From Tridacna crocea (Eukaryota; Mollusca; Bivalvia; Cardiida; Cardiidae), in contig OX031069.1 of NCBI GenBank assembly GCA_943736015.1, forward strand, positions 25,921,235-25,985,234: a stretch of DNA of 64,000 bases, in the 5' to 3' direction. The translations under genes and the position numbers were made by a program. A model generated the notes under the pieces. It did not search any database. It saw only the letters and a program-made list of their open reading frames with translations, and was not told where the DNA came from. Below are positions 44,796 through 55,441 of this stretch, piece by piece (the first letter of the stretch is position 1; each line of letters opens with the position of its first letter).

Positions 44796-45011
44796 TTAAC
44801 CTGTTACCACATGGCAAAAATTTAAGAGTTATCCAAATTTAAAGCATTTGCAGACGGCAAATAGTGCAAATTTGCTTTGATTGGGAAGAAAACTTTGTGG
44901 GAAAAGGAGAAAATGCTGGTAACCAGCATTTTCTCCTTTTCCCACAATGTTTTCAAAAGACTCCCTCCTCAGGGTCTTTAAAAGTTGTTATATTATTTGG
45001 TAAAGGGTTAG
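44796..45011 (-). mobile_element. THP element, L' subtype
   Basis: L' arm (TTGCTTTGATTGGGAAG). The hairpin is complete, with CTTTGTGGG in the left arm. The right end is TTAG. Confidence 0.85.
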
Positions 45012-45214
45012 ATAGTGCTTGTCCAGCAACAGATTCTGCATTCTATTGTTGGATTTAAAATTGATTTTACACAAGTGTTCTCCTAATCCATAAACCTAAA
45101 CCAGTAGAAGTGCCATGAAATTGTGAATTGGCTGTAAATTTGATAAAATCAGTAGAGCATACAAGAGCCATAAATTCCTCATTTTGGATAGATTTCAATT
45201 TAGTTTGGTACAAT

Positions 45215-45716
45215 TATGTGATCCCCGTGGGGTCCCGGGGGTTTTTTACTTTATAGAATAGGACCTCGGCCTTTCTCTATGGCATGTCGTAGAAGGCGAC
45301 TAAAATTAGAGACAAACGGCTGCTTTCCTCGTAATTCGTAGGATTGCAGCAGGCTGGGTAGTTCTTATTCCAAATCCTAAATTTTTTTTCTTGATGTAAA
45401 TAGGGTTTGGAATGGGAATCAGTTGGCCTGTGGGACCCCGTGTGGTTTAATCGGGGGTATAAGAATAAACCACTGCAGTCCCGCGATCGTCACATCTGCC
45501 ATTTCATCTGGCGGAACAAAAGTGACAGCATGCATGTCGTAAAAGGCGACAAAAAGGGCATCATTTTGTGTTTCATCCATTCCTCATTTATCATGTTTGT
45601 CTTATGTTGTTGCACATGTGTGTTATTTTCACCTCGCATTATTGTTTACTAAGTAAGTGCGCCCAATATGACCTAAGTTGTCGACGGGCCATAAAACACT
45701 ATTCATTCATTCATTA
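45215..45716 (+). mobile_element. Dimeric SINE-like repeat, GGCATGTCGTAGAAGGCGAC
   Basis: Two related halves each hold a G/C-rich head (CCGTGGGGTCCCGGGGG; GGGACCCCGTGTGG) and CATGTCGTAGAAGGCGAC / CATGTCGTAAAAGGCGAC. The 3' end is GACCTAAGTTGTCGACGGGC with an ATTC-repeat tail. A fragment of the same 3' end is at 62036-62092. No A/B boxes were clear. Confidence 0.7.
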
Positions 45717-45752
45717 CAATTATGTGAATTCTTGCATGAATATATCTGCCAT

Positions 45753-45960
45753 TTAACTCTGTACCAAAGGACAAAATTTTAGACTCGTCCAAATTGAAGG
45801 CGACAAGATAAACATAACTCAAAAATTGAAATTTGTTCCAAGCAGGGTAGAAAGCATTGTAGGAAAAGGAGAAAATACTGGTAACCAGCATTTTCTCCTT
45901 TTCCCACAATGTTTTCAAAAGGGTCGTTAAAAGGTGGGATTGTGTATGGTAATGGGTTAA
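45753..45960 (-). mobile_element. THP element, both arms slightly shortened
   Basis: The L arm lacks about 12 nt (ATTGAAGGCGACAAG) and the S arm lacks the GCTTCTTTCTCA segment. TTAA at both ends. Confidence 0.87.
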
Positions 45961-46095
45961 ATTCCCCTCTTTGTAATCTTCTAGTTGTCCTAAGCTGGTA
46001 TCACCAGATAGTCTATTAAATGTTGAATTTGTACCAAAATACTGGTAGATTGTTGCAAAACTATAATTGTTCTGAGCTTTATGTACTCCTCAAAG

Positions 46096-46290
46096 TTAAC
46101 TTTTTACCAAATGACAAAAAATTGCCTGGTTCTGTTTCAAAGAATTTGAATATGACAAATTCATTGTGGCTTAGAAAATATTTAGCTTTTAGCTTTTATC
46201 TGGTTACCAGCATTTTCTTCTTTTTCTACGTTGTTTTCAAAACCCCTTTTTAACATTGTAAAAGCTTGGAATTTTGTTGTAAAGTGTTAA
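46096..46290 (-). mobile_element. THP element with left hairpin arm lost
   Basis: L' arm words, then CTGGTTACCAGCATTTTC with no left partner. TTAA at both ends. Confidence 0.75.
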
Positions 46291-46544
46291 ATTCATCTCA
46301 GGGTTGCTAAACATGGCCTGATTGTGCAATTGGTAGAGCATGGGCACAGGTGGTGAGGGATTAAAGATTAGAGTCCTATTTGAGCGACTAACGGTTATCA
46401 GTGTCTCTATCTTTACCCACATTATTTTCAAAAGCTTTCTTTTACTGGGTCTTTGAAACTATGAATTTTGGTAAAATGCTGAAAAGTGATTCTTGTCTGC
46501 CTTTATGATAACTTTTGTATATGTACTTTTCCTTCTTTCTTCAG
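46291..46544. other. Intron end with tRNA-like fragment
   Basis: TGTGCAATTGGTAGAGCATGG at 46323-46343 resembles an A-box tRNA head, followed by THP S-arm words (TTTTCAAAAGCTTTC). The 3' part supplies the acceptor of the 46545 exon. Confidence 0.45.
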
Positions 46545-46602
46545 ATGGAGGTTCACCTATTACCTTGGGATATTCATATATGGCCTTACTATACTTTGGA
46601 AT
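46545..46602 (+). CDS. CERS: Ceramide synthase exon: WRFTYY membrane segment
   Basis: The acceptor CTTTCTTCAG ends at 46544 and the donor GTAAGT starts at 46603. The first A completes the split Gly codon from the previous exon. The remaining 19 codons read WRFTYYLGIFIYGLTILWN, a hydrophobic segment in the position of the WRFxFY helix that follows the Hox-like domain in CerS proteins. The exon ends in phase 0. It is a 58-base exon isolated between introns of about 6 kb on each side, so it would be easily lost by automatic annotation. Confidence 0.93.
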
Positions 46603-47385
46603 GTAAGTATTATAGTCTTTATTTAAAGCCCCAGTAACAGACAAAAGTACACAGTCCAGGTTTTAAAATGCACAGTTGGGTCACTTTTTAGCGGATTTGT
46701 ATAGCAAATCGGCTTACTGTGATAGTTTTTACCGGAACCAAATACATCAAGTGTAACAACGCATGCGTGCTCACTCCGCACTTTGTTATCAGTTTGACCT
46801 GAAGCAAATATATACTGTCATAATTATATGCTTATATCTATTCTACTTAAAGCTTTATCTAAAAGACACCTCAGCCTTGATTTTATCAATATATTGTAGC
46901 ATATAATAATTATGGTCCCACACATGAATACATTATAGTCCAAATCTTATATCAGCAAAAACTGACTGATTGAAAGATCAAATCACCACTTTTTAAAGGT
47001 GGCCGATTTTGGGATGAAAATTTTACAAAAATACAAAAAGTACATGCCTAAAAAAAAGAAAATAAGAATTACTGTGGGGCTCACATAGAACAATGATTTT
47101 CCTTGCCCTCACTAACTTCATTAATGATTATATTTATAAACACATGTTTTGCATTTGATGTTATTTTTTGTTTTAAAATCCATTGCACCTTTATGGTACT
47201 CCACAAATCTGCTTTCCGGGACTTTCAGTCCTTTGATTTCATCTCAAGTTACATTTGGCGTCAGTTTCAATGACCTGTGATGATTCAGGCTTAGCTTGTA
47301 TTGAAAAGTCAGTGACATATTAGGGGACAATTCATCTTGAAGTAAAGTACAAAAGTTTCAGGTTGTAATTTATAAGACAAAAATC
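46603..47385. other. Intron spacer, possible element head
   Basis: 46691-46722 (TAGCGGATTTGTATAGCAAATC) is a 5'-hairpin-like start similar in layout to the TAGCTCACC elements, but no array or 3' end follows. No exon seen. Confidence 0.4.
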
Positions 47386-47606
47386 AACTCATTACCAAAC
47401 AACAACATTTTAAGTTTGTCCAAATCGAAAGCATTTGCAGACGATAAAATTGATTGAAAATTTGAAATTTGTTTTGTGAAGGGTAGAAAGCATTTTTGGA
47501 AAAGGACAAAATGCTAGTTATTTGCATTTTCTCCTTTTATCACAGTGTTTTCTAAAGGCTTCTTTTTCAGGGTCGTCAAAAGTAGGGACTGTGTATTAAT
47601 GGGTTA
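47386..47606 (-). mobile_element. THP element
   Basis: The left end is TCAACTCATTACC. The hairpin is diverged (GGACAAAATGCTAGTTATTTGC). The right TTAA is shared. Confidence 0.8.
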
Positions 47607-47832
47607 ACTCTTTTCCACACTGTCCCGACTTTTTACGACCCTGATGTAGAAAGCTTTTGAAAACATTGTGGGAAAAGGAGAAAATGCTGGTAACAGGCAT
47701 TTTCTCCTTTTCCTACAGTGTTTTCTACCCTGTCACAGACAAATTTCAGCATTTGAGTCACATTTAATTTGTAGTCTGCAAAAACTTTCAATTTGGACAA
47801 GTGTAAAATTTTGTTGTTTGGTAGGGAGTTAA
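47603..47832 (+). mobile_element. THP element, inverted neighbour
   Basis: Tail-to-tail (L-S then S-L) with the previous copy over one TTAA. The loop is GGTAACAGGC. Confidence 0.87.
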
Positions 47833-47953
47833 CGCTTAGATCGCCAAATAAAAAACCCCTCATACATTTACGTCCTAGTATGTGAACCAAATAACTTTGA
47901 TTCCATTGTTGCTTTGGTCTTCAGCATTTCAGCAAACCGAGCAGTGTACATTT

Positions 47954-47988
47954 AAGATCAGGCTGCATATTTTGTGCAGCCTGATCTT
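47954..47988. repeat. Short palindrome, GATCAGGCTGC family
   Basis: AAGATCAGGCTGCA and TGCAGCCTGATCTT form a 14 bp perfect stem, followed by TATCTACACTGGCTTC. Compare 13984-14022. Confidence 0.75.
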
Positions 47989-48110
47989 TATCTACACTGG
48001 CTTCAAAGGCAACTATAGTTGTGGAAGGTGCTCTGATTGATAAAATGGGCATGTCCAGGATAGGGAAAAACAGCCTTATAATTCTGTATGAAGGTTTTGC
48101 CTAGAATAAT

Positions 48111-48343
48111 TTAACCCATTACCGCACAATCCCTACTTTTGACAACCCTGAGAAAGAAGCCTTTTGAAAACATTGTGGGGGAAAAGGAGAAAATGCTGGT
48201 AACCAGCATTTTCTCCTTTTTCCGCAGAATGTTTTCTAGCCTTCACATAACAAATTTCAAATTTTCAGTCACTTTTATTTTGTCATCTGCAAATGCTTCC
48301 GATTTGGACAAAATTAAAATTTTGTCATTTGGTAATGAGTTAA
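48111..48343 (+). mobile_element. THP element, complete
   Basis: TTAA at both ends. One extra G in the left arm (GTGGGGGAAAAGG), with TTTTTCCGCAGAATG in the right. Confidence 0.9.
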
Positions 48344-48873
48344 CATTGAGGTTGAAAACTGTAGACCATAGATCAGATAAAATGTTCTGTGCTGTCGGAT
48401 CTTGGTTTATATTGTTTGCAAAAGCACCTGAAGCTTGGCTCAGGGTGGTGAGGATTAAAATGTACAGTGACAGGAAGTGGTTTGAGGTGGCTGTTTTCCT
48501 TAGAGATATATTTTAATAACTTTATTTTTCTTTGTATCAAGTTACCAATGTAATATTATATTGTGTCAATGTATTCAGAGTTATAACTTTGTTTCAACCC
48601 ATGAACTGTTTTTGGTATCTTTAGCTTTTTTTACTGGGCAGCATAGATAGAGATCACACCTCACAAACTGTGCATTCTTATCTTGAATACTCTTGTCTTG
48701 CATGTACAGAAAATTGAATCATTCTTACCACCATCAGTCTTCAATTTAGCTTTGCTTTTAACGAAAAACATTTGGCCGACAGATAGAAGATACGGGGCTA
48801 TTTTGGAAAACTGGGGGCCACATTTAAAAGATCATAGTTTATTACTGAATTATTTATTTGTGAACATTATTAT
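48344..48873. other. Intron spacer
   Basis: No exon, repeat or palindrome recognised. Confidence 0.4.
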
Positions 48874-49104
48874 TTAACTCATTACCAAACGACAATATAT
48901 TAGGCTTGTCCAAATTGAAAGCATTTGCAGATGACAAAATAAAAGTGACTAAAAATTTGAAATATGTTTTGTGAATAGTAAAAAAACATTGTGGGAAAAG
49001 GAGAAAATGCTGGTTACCAGCATTTTCTCCTTTTCCCACAATATTTTCTACAGGCCTCTTTTTCATGGTTGAAAAAAAGTAGGGATTGTGTGGTAATGGG
49101 ATAA
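48874..49104 (-). mobile_element. THP element, near-perfect palindrome
   Basis: The hairpin is consensus in both arms around GCTGGTTACCAGC. The right TTAA has decayed to ATAA. Confidence 0.9.
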
Positions 49105-49612
49105 CAAGTGTTGCCTTTTCATTTAATAAGTATTTTGTCCTTCATGTATCAATGAAAACTATGCTTATAAAGCTGCAACACTGTAGAAATTATCATTGTT
49201 ATTGACGCAACCTATTTTTCATCATTAATTAAACCTAAATGAAAAATAAAAATAAGACGAAATATGTCTCTCAGTGGTAAACTTTCGAAAATTCTGATAG
49301 CCCATCACAGAGGGATTTAACTTTACCATCAATCATCTGAAAAGGGGTTTTGAACGATCGAGTGCAACAGATGGGCCTCAGGTTGGTTTAGAATTGCAGC
49401 ATCCTGGACTTTAGGGCGCAGAAGGAGCAATTGAACACTACCATACTTTCCAAGTCTTAGTCTATTTATATCTTAGTCTATCAAATGGGGTTTAGAGTTT
49501 TGTCGTTCGGTTAAGGATTAAAGCACGAGATTGTTTAGATGACTCCCTATCAAACAACAATGTTCTAGACTTGATCAAATTGAAAGCACTTGCAGACTAC
49601 GATAGAAATGAG
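49105..49612. other. Intron spacer with THP end fragments
   Basis: An L-arm end (TTTTGTCGTTCGGTTAAGG) at 49498-49517 and an L-arm start (CAAACAACAATGTTCTAG) at 49553-49612 without hairpins. Confidence 0.5.
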
Positions 49613-49841
49613 TTAACCCTTTCCCAAAAGACAAATTTATAGGCTGGTCTAAATTGAAACCATTTTGAGATGACAAAATAAATGTGACGGTAGAATCGAA
49701 ATTTGACTTGGGAAAGGTAGAAAAGATTGTGGAAAAAGGAAAAAATGCTTGTTACCATCATTTTCTCCTTTTACCACAATGTTTTCATAAGGCTTCTACA
49801 TCAGGGTCGTCAAAAGTCGTCATTGTGTGGTAAAGGGTTAA
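49613..49841 (-). mobile_element. THP element
   Basis: TTAA at both ends. The arms are diverged but paired (GGAAAAAGGAAAAAATGC; CCTTTTACCACAATG). Confidence 0.85.
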
Positions 49842-49854
49842 AAAGTGATACTTG

Positions 49855-49983
49855 ATTTTTGAAGGGAAGAAACTTGGTGGGAAAAGGAGAAAATGTTACC
49901 AGCATTTTCTCCTTTTCCACAATGTTTTCAGAAGGCTACTTCCTCTGGGTAGTTAAAATTAGGGATTGTTTAGGAAAGGGTTT
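49855..49983 (-). mobile_element. THP element, L arm truncated, loop shortened
   Basis: The hairpin reads GAGAAAATGTTACCAGCATTTTC, a 6-nt loss at the loop. The S arm ends AGGAAAGGGTTTGG. Confidence 0.72.
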
Positions 49984-50195
49984 GGGGTTGAGGATACTCT
50001 TGAAGTTTGACATTTGTTTTTGTTTCTCAACAATACATTGTCATAATTTATTATAACCTATCATTTAGGTTATTTTTAGACCAGCCTATACCACTTGCAT
50101 TTTTTTTTCCACTTGAAATGGGCTGGTTTCAAAAAAACATTGTAGGAAAAGGAGAAATTGCTCATATTTACAGAGCTTGCTTTTGCTATCATATT

Positions 50196-50420
50196 TTAAC
50201 CCTTTCCCAAACAATCCCTGGTTTTTACGATGCTAGGAAAGACTGCTTTTGAAAACACTGTAGGAAAAGGAGATAATGCTGGTAACGGGCATTTTCTTCT
50301 TCTCCCACGGTGTTTTCTGCCCCTTCGTAAACAAAAGTCATCATTGGCATTGCATTTGATTTATCGTATACAAACTCTTTCAATTTGGTCTGGTCCAAAA
50401 TTTGTTTGGGAAAGGGTTAA
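50196..50420 (+). mobile_element. THP element, first of a three-copy train
   Basis: CCCAAACAA subtype. The loop is GCTGGTAACGGGC. The right TTAA (50417-50420) starts the next copy. Confidence 0.88.
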
Positions 50421-50644
50421 CCCTTTACCAAACAATCCCTGCTTTTTACGACCCAGAGGAAGAAGCCTTCTGAAGACATTGTGGGAAAAGGATGAAAGCT
50501 GGTAATCAGCATTTTCTCCTTTTCCCACAATGTTTTCTACTCTTCTAAGTTCAAGTTCTAATTTTTGAGCCATGTTTATTTTGTCGTCTGCAAATGCTTT
50601 CAATTTGGAAGGGTTGAAAATCTTGTTGTTTGGTAAAAGGTTAA
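50417..50644 (+). mobile_element. THP element, second of train
   Basis: The left hairpin arm is damaged (GGAAAAGGATGAAAGCTGG). The right TTAA 50641-50644 is shared onward. Confidence 0.88.
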
Positions 50645-50872
50645 CTCTTTACCACACTATTCCGACTTTTAACAACCCTGAGAAAACAGTCTTTTGAATA
50701 CTTTGTGGGAAAAGGAGAAAATGCTGGTTACCAGCATTTTCTCCTTTTCCCACAATGTTTTCTACCCTCCCCCAAACCGAATTTCAATTTTTTAGTCACA
50801 TTTATTTTTGTCGTCTGCAAATGCTTTCAATTTGGACTGGTCTAAAATTTTTCTATGTGGTAATGAGTTTAA
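50641..50872 (+). mobile_element. THP element, third of train
   Basis: Consensus hairpin with loop GGTTACC. It ends GAGTTTAA. Confidence 0.88.
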
Positions 50873-51491
50873 GTATGCTAAAAGTACTTGGCAGTCCCTA
50901 TTGTAAACCATAAGGTGCTAGATAAACTAAATGAAAACTTTTAGTTTGCTCTTGTCTTGTTGACAGCAGGGTTGCTGTGTGGTTGGCATATTAGTACAGA
51001 TGACTGTCCCTAAAGGCGATGTTACTTTTCGACTGGTCGCCTCTGGGTACAGAGACAATCTGGACAAAATCAGTTGAAAGTTCCGCACAGATTTTGTGCG
51101 CAAGTTTGAACTCTTATTATTTAAATAGTGCACAAAACTAGGATTTAAACATATCTGTGGCTTGCGTATTCAATATTCTTTCATTTGAAATACAAATATT
51201 TTCAATTCAAACGCTGATCGTGGGAAAATACCGTGCATTTCATCAGTGACCCAAGCTGTTTACGTTCCCAAAAACATTCAAAACGTCCGTGATTTTTCCG
51301 AGATAAACATGTTGTAAACGACAATTTGTTTTTGGTCATGATTAGTACTAAAATTTATTTGCACTTCACTGTAATACAGATAAAACTGATGAAACCGAAA
51401 GTAGGTATAGTGCTCTATATTTGCTACTGGAAAATTTACGATGGACTTGAGACGGTACGGTGTACAGTAAATATCCAAATATGAAAAAGAT
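50873..51491. other. Intron spacer
   Basis: No exon or repeat recognised in about 620 bases. Confidence 0.4.
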
Positions 51492-51709
51492 CACCGGGGC
51501 GTCTCATTATTGAGACTAGTTGGCATATCTGACTCGTCATCTGGTGGGTGCAGCTTTGATACTTAGTTGTTGCAAAACTTTCTTTTGGTCAGTTTTCTCT
51601 TCCCCTCTGACACATGTAAGACAGTAGTCTGTGTCTCAGGTGCTTTGGCTGCAGTGATATGACCTTAACCATTAGAAGGGCATTGAATTCCTATACAAAC
51701 AAACAAAGT
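51492..51709 (+). mobile_element. Degraded tRNA-derived SINE, CCAA-tail type
   Basis: The 3' part GCAGTGATATGACCTTAACC...GGCATTGAATTCC and tail CAAACAAACAAA parallels ATGATATGACCTAAGC...GGCATTAAACCCC of the SINE at 56941. The head is weak. Confidence 0.55.
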
Positions 51710-52069
51710 CTTGTACTCTGAAATATGGATCTCATTGTGAAAGGAGCTCTAAGGAAATTGGAAAATGTATTCTGAAACAGTTCTTGAGGAGGGAGAAAGA
51801 CAAGTCACAAGACAGATCTTTTATACAGCCACTTATAGGCACAACAGTAACAAAACAGTGAAGGAAGTATGTTGTCTTTGCATGGAATGGAAAACATTGT
51901 TTGAAAAGAAGCTGTTGCTTGTAAGTGGCGATTGCTGCTTCTGATGTTTTCAAGCTCTCTTCTTGTGTTACTTGCATGGTCGTTATTTCTAGTTGCATAA
52001 TTATGGGAGTTTATTAATTAACTATTAGATATATAGAAGTTATACATGTAAACCGGTCCACACGATACA

Positions 52070-52277
52070 AGTCACATTTCTTACTTCGTATAGTATCGTG
52101 ACACCGGCTGAATAGGACTTGACCTCTGATCAATACAGTTGACCTCGTATCAATATTGATGACTCGCGACCAATACAGAAATCCTTGAACGTGATTGGAC
52201 AAAAGTTCAGTCACATGAGCATCTGCGCTTAGTATACGGGGTCACAATCTTTATACTATAAAGTAAGAAATGTGACT
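52070..52277. mobile_element. Small inverted-repeat element, 208 bp
   Basis: Perfect 17 bp ends AGTCACATTTCTTACTT / AAGTAAGAAATGTGACT, extended by CGTATAGTATCGTGAC / GTCACAATCTTTATACT. No coding content. Confidence 0.75.
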
Positions 52278-52310
52278 AGTAAACCCTATTTTCACTTCTC
52301 TTAGGTTGTC

Positions 52311-52368
52311 ATATTGATTCTGGGCCAACAGTTAATTAATATTGATTCTGGGCCAACAGTTAATTAAT
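52311..52368 (+). repeat. Perfect 29 bp tandem duplication
   Basis: ATTGATTCTGGGCCAACAGT followed by TAATTAAT occurs twice with no difference, back to back. Confidence 0.9.
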
Positions 52369-52379
52369 AAAAATTTCAT

Positions 52380-52503
52380 TGATCAAGTGGAATTGGTCCA
52401 GTTGCAAGTCCTCAGTCAGCCGTATTGGACCTCGGCCATCGGCCTTGGGGCAATTTGGCTGACCTCGGACCTGTATCTCGGCCAATATGAAATCACTTGA
52501 TTA
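52380..52503. repeat. Imperfect palindrome, TGATCAAGTG arms
   Basis: TGATCAAGTGGAATTGG and CACTTGATTA at the ends, with GGACCTCGGCC / GGCCAATAT and CTCGG words mirrored inside. It lies 190 bases upstream of the 52696 exon. Confidence 0.6.
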
Positions 52504-52695
52504 ATAGCATTATATTCCGTAGGCAAGATAGTGCAGAGCACCACCCTAATACTGGTAAAATTCCAGAATCACACAAAGAAGAGAGCTATAATTGCTGTGA
52601 TTATTTTAGCTAAATATCGTTCAGAGTTTTGTAAACACCATTTCAGCAAATCTTAGTGATTTATCAAATTTTATTAATATTTCTTAATCTTTCAG

Positions 52696-52746
52696 AAACC
52701 ATGGTTGTGGAACTCCAGATACTGTTGGATCAATTTTCCTCGTCAT
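52696..52746 (+). CDS. CERS: Ceramide synthase exon: KPWLW motif
   Basis: A 51-base phase 0/0 exon with acceptor ATCTTTCAG and donor GTAAGT. It encodes KPWLWNSRYCWINFPRH, matching the conserved lumenal KPW(L/F)W...CW...(Y/F)P segment between the first membrane helices of CerS5/6-type proteins. Like the previous exon it is very short and sits between large repeat-filled introns. Confidence 0.93.
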
Positions 52747-52980
52747 GTAAGTACAGATTTTTTCTTGACCCTATGTCATTGTATAGTAAAGGTTTAATTG
52801 AGTAATGTAAGAGTTTAACAATTTTAGATACGATGTATATAAGGATCTTGCTAATTTGCACATCGGTGTTATGCAGGAATGTGATATGGCTGTACCTTAG
52901 GGTTTTTCCAACATCTTTTGTTTCTACTCTTTACTGGTAAACAAAAATTTAAGATCTGCTCATGTTTAAAGCATGTTCAG

Positions 52981-53210
52981 AAAACCCTTTACCATACAGT
53001 CATGAGTTTTAACAACTGTGACTAAAACAGCTCGTGAAAACAGTGTGGGAAAAGGAGAAAATGCTGGTAACCAGCATTTTCTCCTTTTCCCACAATGTTT
53101 TCTATCCTCTCACAGACGAATTCCATCATTTGAGGTACACCAATTTTGTCGTCTCAAATGCTTTGAATTTTGAGCAAAGTCTAAAGTTTTGTCGTTGGGT
53201 AAAGAGATAA
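52981..53210 (+). mobile_element. THP element
   Basis: The left TTAA is lost (AAAACCC). The left arm has CAGTGTGGG against consensus CCCACAATG. It ends GAGATAA. L-arm scraps precede it at 52930-52980. Confidence 0.85.
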
Positions 53211-53390
53211 CGGCAGTAAATTTGGTTCAGTCGATAAGATTTGTCTTCAGAAAGATTAAAAGAAAAAATGTTTGAATAAGAGAAAATGCAGGTGACTAGT
53301 TTTTTCACCATTTCCCAGCATATTTGAAAAAAAGAAAGGATTGTTTTAGGAACGTTTTACTTTGTACAAAACAATCCTGTGTTTAAATCT

Positions 53391-53583
53391 TTAACTAGAC
53401 TGGTCCAAATTGAAAGCATTTTGCATCAAAATATAATTGACCGAAAATTCGAAATTTGTATCGAAGAGGAGAGAAAAAATTGTGGGAAAAGGAGAAAATG
53501 CTTTTTCTCCTTTTCCCACAATGTTTTCAAAATGCTTCTTTCTCAGGGTCGTCAAAAGTCGGCATTGTGTGGTGAAGGCTTAA
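53391..53583 (-). mobile_element. THP element with loop deletion
   Basis: GGGAAAAGGAGAAAATGC runs straight into TTTTTCTCCTTTTCCC, so the inner GGTAACCAGCA part is gone while the outer stem survives. Confidence 0.82.
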
Positions 53584-53810
53584 CACATTACCAGACAATC
53601 CGTACTTTTGACGACCCTGACAAAGAAGCCGATAGAAAATATTGGGGGAAAAGGAGAAAATTCTGGTAACCGGCATTTTCTCCTTTTCCCCCAAGGTTTT
53701 CTACCCTTCACAAAACAAATTATAAATTTTCAGTCTCTTTCATTTTGTCGTCTGCAAATGCTTTCTTTCGATTTGGACAGGCCTAAAATATTGTTTTTGG
53801 AAAGAGTTAA
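53580..53810 (+). mobile_element. THP element with paired arm substitutions
   Basis: Left TTGGGGGAAAAGG and right CCTTTTCCCCCAAGG both differ from consensus GTGGG/CCCAC in a complementary way. TTAA at both ends. Confidence 0.9.
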
Positions 53811-53878
53811 GGGTTGAATTATGATTTTCTTGTCTAGCTTTTTTTAAACTATGATATTTTTTTCTCTTTATTTTTCAG

Positions 53879-53971
53879 CATTTAGAAGATACTATGTATT
53901 GGTATTACATGATTGAGCTAGGCTTCTATTTATCCTTAATGTTTTCCCAGTTCTTAGATGTGAAAAGAAAG
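53879..53971 (+). CDS. CERS: Ceramide synthase exon: start of TLC domain
   Basis: A 93-base phase 0/0 exon with acceptor TTATTTTTCAG and donor GTAAGC. It encodes 31 residues including YWYYMIELGFYLSLMFSQF followed by LDVKRK. The YYxIELxFYxSLxFSQ pattern opens the TRAM-LAG1-CLN8 domain, and the DVKRK end continues directly into DF of the next exon, reproducing the conserved (D/S)xKRKDF element of ceramide synthases. Confidence 0.95.
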
Positions 53972-53996
53972 GTAAGCTTCTATTCCTGAAGTACTG

Positions 53997-54164
53997 AATC
54001 CTAAGTTTTAACGACCTTGGAGAAAAAGACCTTTTCCCGCAATGTTTTCTAACCATCCCAAAATGAATTTTAATTCTTCTTTCACAGTTATTGTGTTGTC
54101 TGCAGATGCTTTTAGTTTGAACAAGTTTTGACAACATTTGAATTGCGTCATTTGATGTAAAGTT
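53997..54164 (+). mobile_element. THP element with hairpin mostly deleted
   Basis: S arm (TTTTAACGACCTTGG) to CCTTTTCCCGCAATG and a diverged L arm. The left arm and loop are absent. Confidence 0.72.
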
Positions 54165-54184
54165 ATTGTACCGAATGGGAAAAT

Positions 54185-54394
54185 TTAACTCTTTACCACA
54201 TGCACAATCCCTACTTTTAACGACCCTGACAAAGAAGCCTTTAGAAAACATTTGGTAACCAGCATTTTCTCCTTTTCCCACAATGTTTTCTACTCTTCAC
54301 AAAACATATTTCAAATTTTCAGTCACTTTTATTTGTCGTCTGCAATAGCTTTCAATTTGGAGAAACCTAAAATTTTGTTGTTTGGTAATGAGTT
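54185..54394 (+). mobile_element. THP element with left hairpin arm deleted
   Basis: GAAAACATTTGGTAACCAGC joins the start of the left arm directly to the loop. The right arm and L arm are complete. Confidence 0.87.
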
Positions 54395-54448
54395 GAGACA
54401 TGACCGAACTGAAAGCGTAAGTTTGCAGCCAACAGAATAGATTTTATT

Positions 54449-54684
54449 TACCATATACTGTACAATGCCAAATTTTAACACCCCTTGGTAACAAGCCTCT
54501 TGAATGTATTGTTGAAGAAGGAGAAGATGCTGGTAAGCAGCATTTTCTCCTTTTCTCACAATATTTTCTACCCGTCACAAAACAAATTTGAAATTTTCAG
54601 TCACTTTTTTTTTTGGTCATCTACAAATGTTTTTAATTTGGACAAGCCAAAAATTAGTTCTTTTGTCGTTTGATAAGGAGTTAA
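54449..54684 (+). mobile_element. THP element, diverged
   Basis: S arm with ATACTGTACAATGCC, hairpin GAAGGAGAAGATGCTGGTAAGC. It ends GGAGTTAA. Confidence 0.82.
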
Positions 54685-55225
54685 TTAAACTTTTCATTTT
54701 CAGTCTCTAGGTTTGAACAAAGGGTCTAGGTACTGTTATCTTAATGTCATTGTTGTGGAAATAATATTGAATTTGATGACCATGTGGGCTGTATTCAAGA
54801 TCCATTCTTTATTAAATTCTTATTCTAATCCCCAAAGAAGTTCTTAATCTCAAAGTAATGTGACATTCTGATAGACTAAACTAGTTGGTTGGGTAAACAA
54901 AATTCTTTTTGGCTAGACCATTTGGTTAAAGCTAATTGTGTGTTGCAGTTTCAAAGCTGGTTTGTGTAGAACACCTCACGTAGTTGCAAACAGTATAGAT
55001 ATTAGTTCAGACTGTACAGAGTACATTTTTCAGTGTAGTTAGAACAGTGAAAGTCATTAAAAGTCCTCAAAAGCAGTCAGTTAGATCTCAATTTAATCTA
55101 GTGGACCCATAATACAAAACAGCTATTTCCACCATAATGTTATTCTACAAAATTTGCAAAGATTAACGATGAGTATTATTGTATTTCTTTCACCGAGCCA
55201 CTTTATCTAAAACCACTATATTCTC
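54685..55225. other. Intron spacer with half of a GTATTCACC-type element
   Basis: GGGCTGTATTCAAGATCC at 54788 and inverted TTGGTTGGGTAAACAA / GACCATTTGGTT words recall the element at 20562, but the right end is not found. No exon. Confidence 0.45.
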
Positions 55226-55430
55226 ATTACAAAGGGATATGATAATTACCTCCCTTTTCTGAAAACTAACAAAAGTATCAGCAAATAATTTCAAGATAGA
55301 CATCAAAGAAATTTCTGGTTGGTTGAAAATGTGCAAAAGTACTATTTCTGTATAAATCTGTGTTCATCAACTGTCTAAAAATTTATGCCATGTTGCACTA
55401 GAAGTACATGTATTGCGGGTCTACTACCGT
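55226..55430 (+). repeat. 210 bp dispersed repeat, copy 3
   Basis: TTACCTCCCTTTTCTGAAAA to TTGCACTAGAAGTAC, same order as at 9806-10017. Confidence 0.75.
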
Positions 55431-55441
55431 AAGACAGTATT

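Noticed and set aside
50196-50872. Satellite array
   Set aside because: Period is about 226 bp but each unit is a separate THP copy with its own divergence and a shared TTAA, so serial insertion fits better than tandem amplification.
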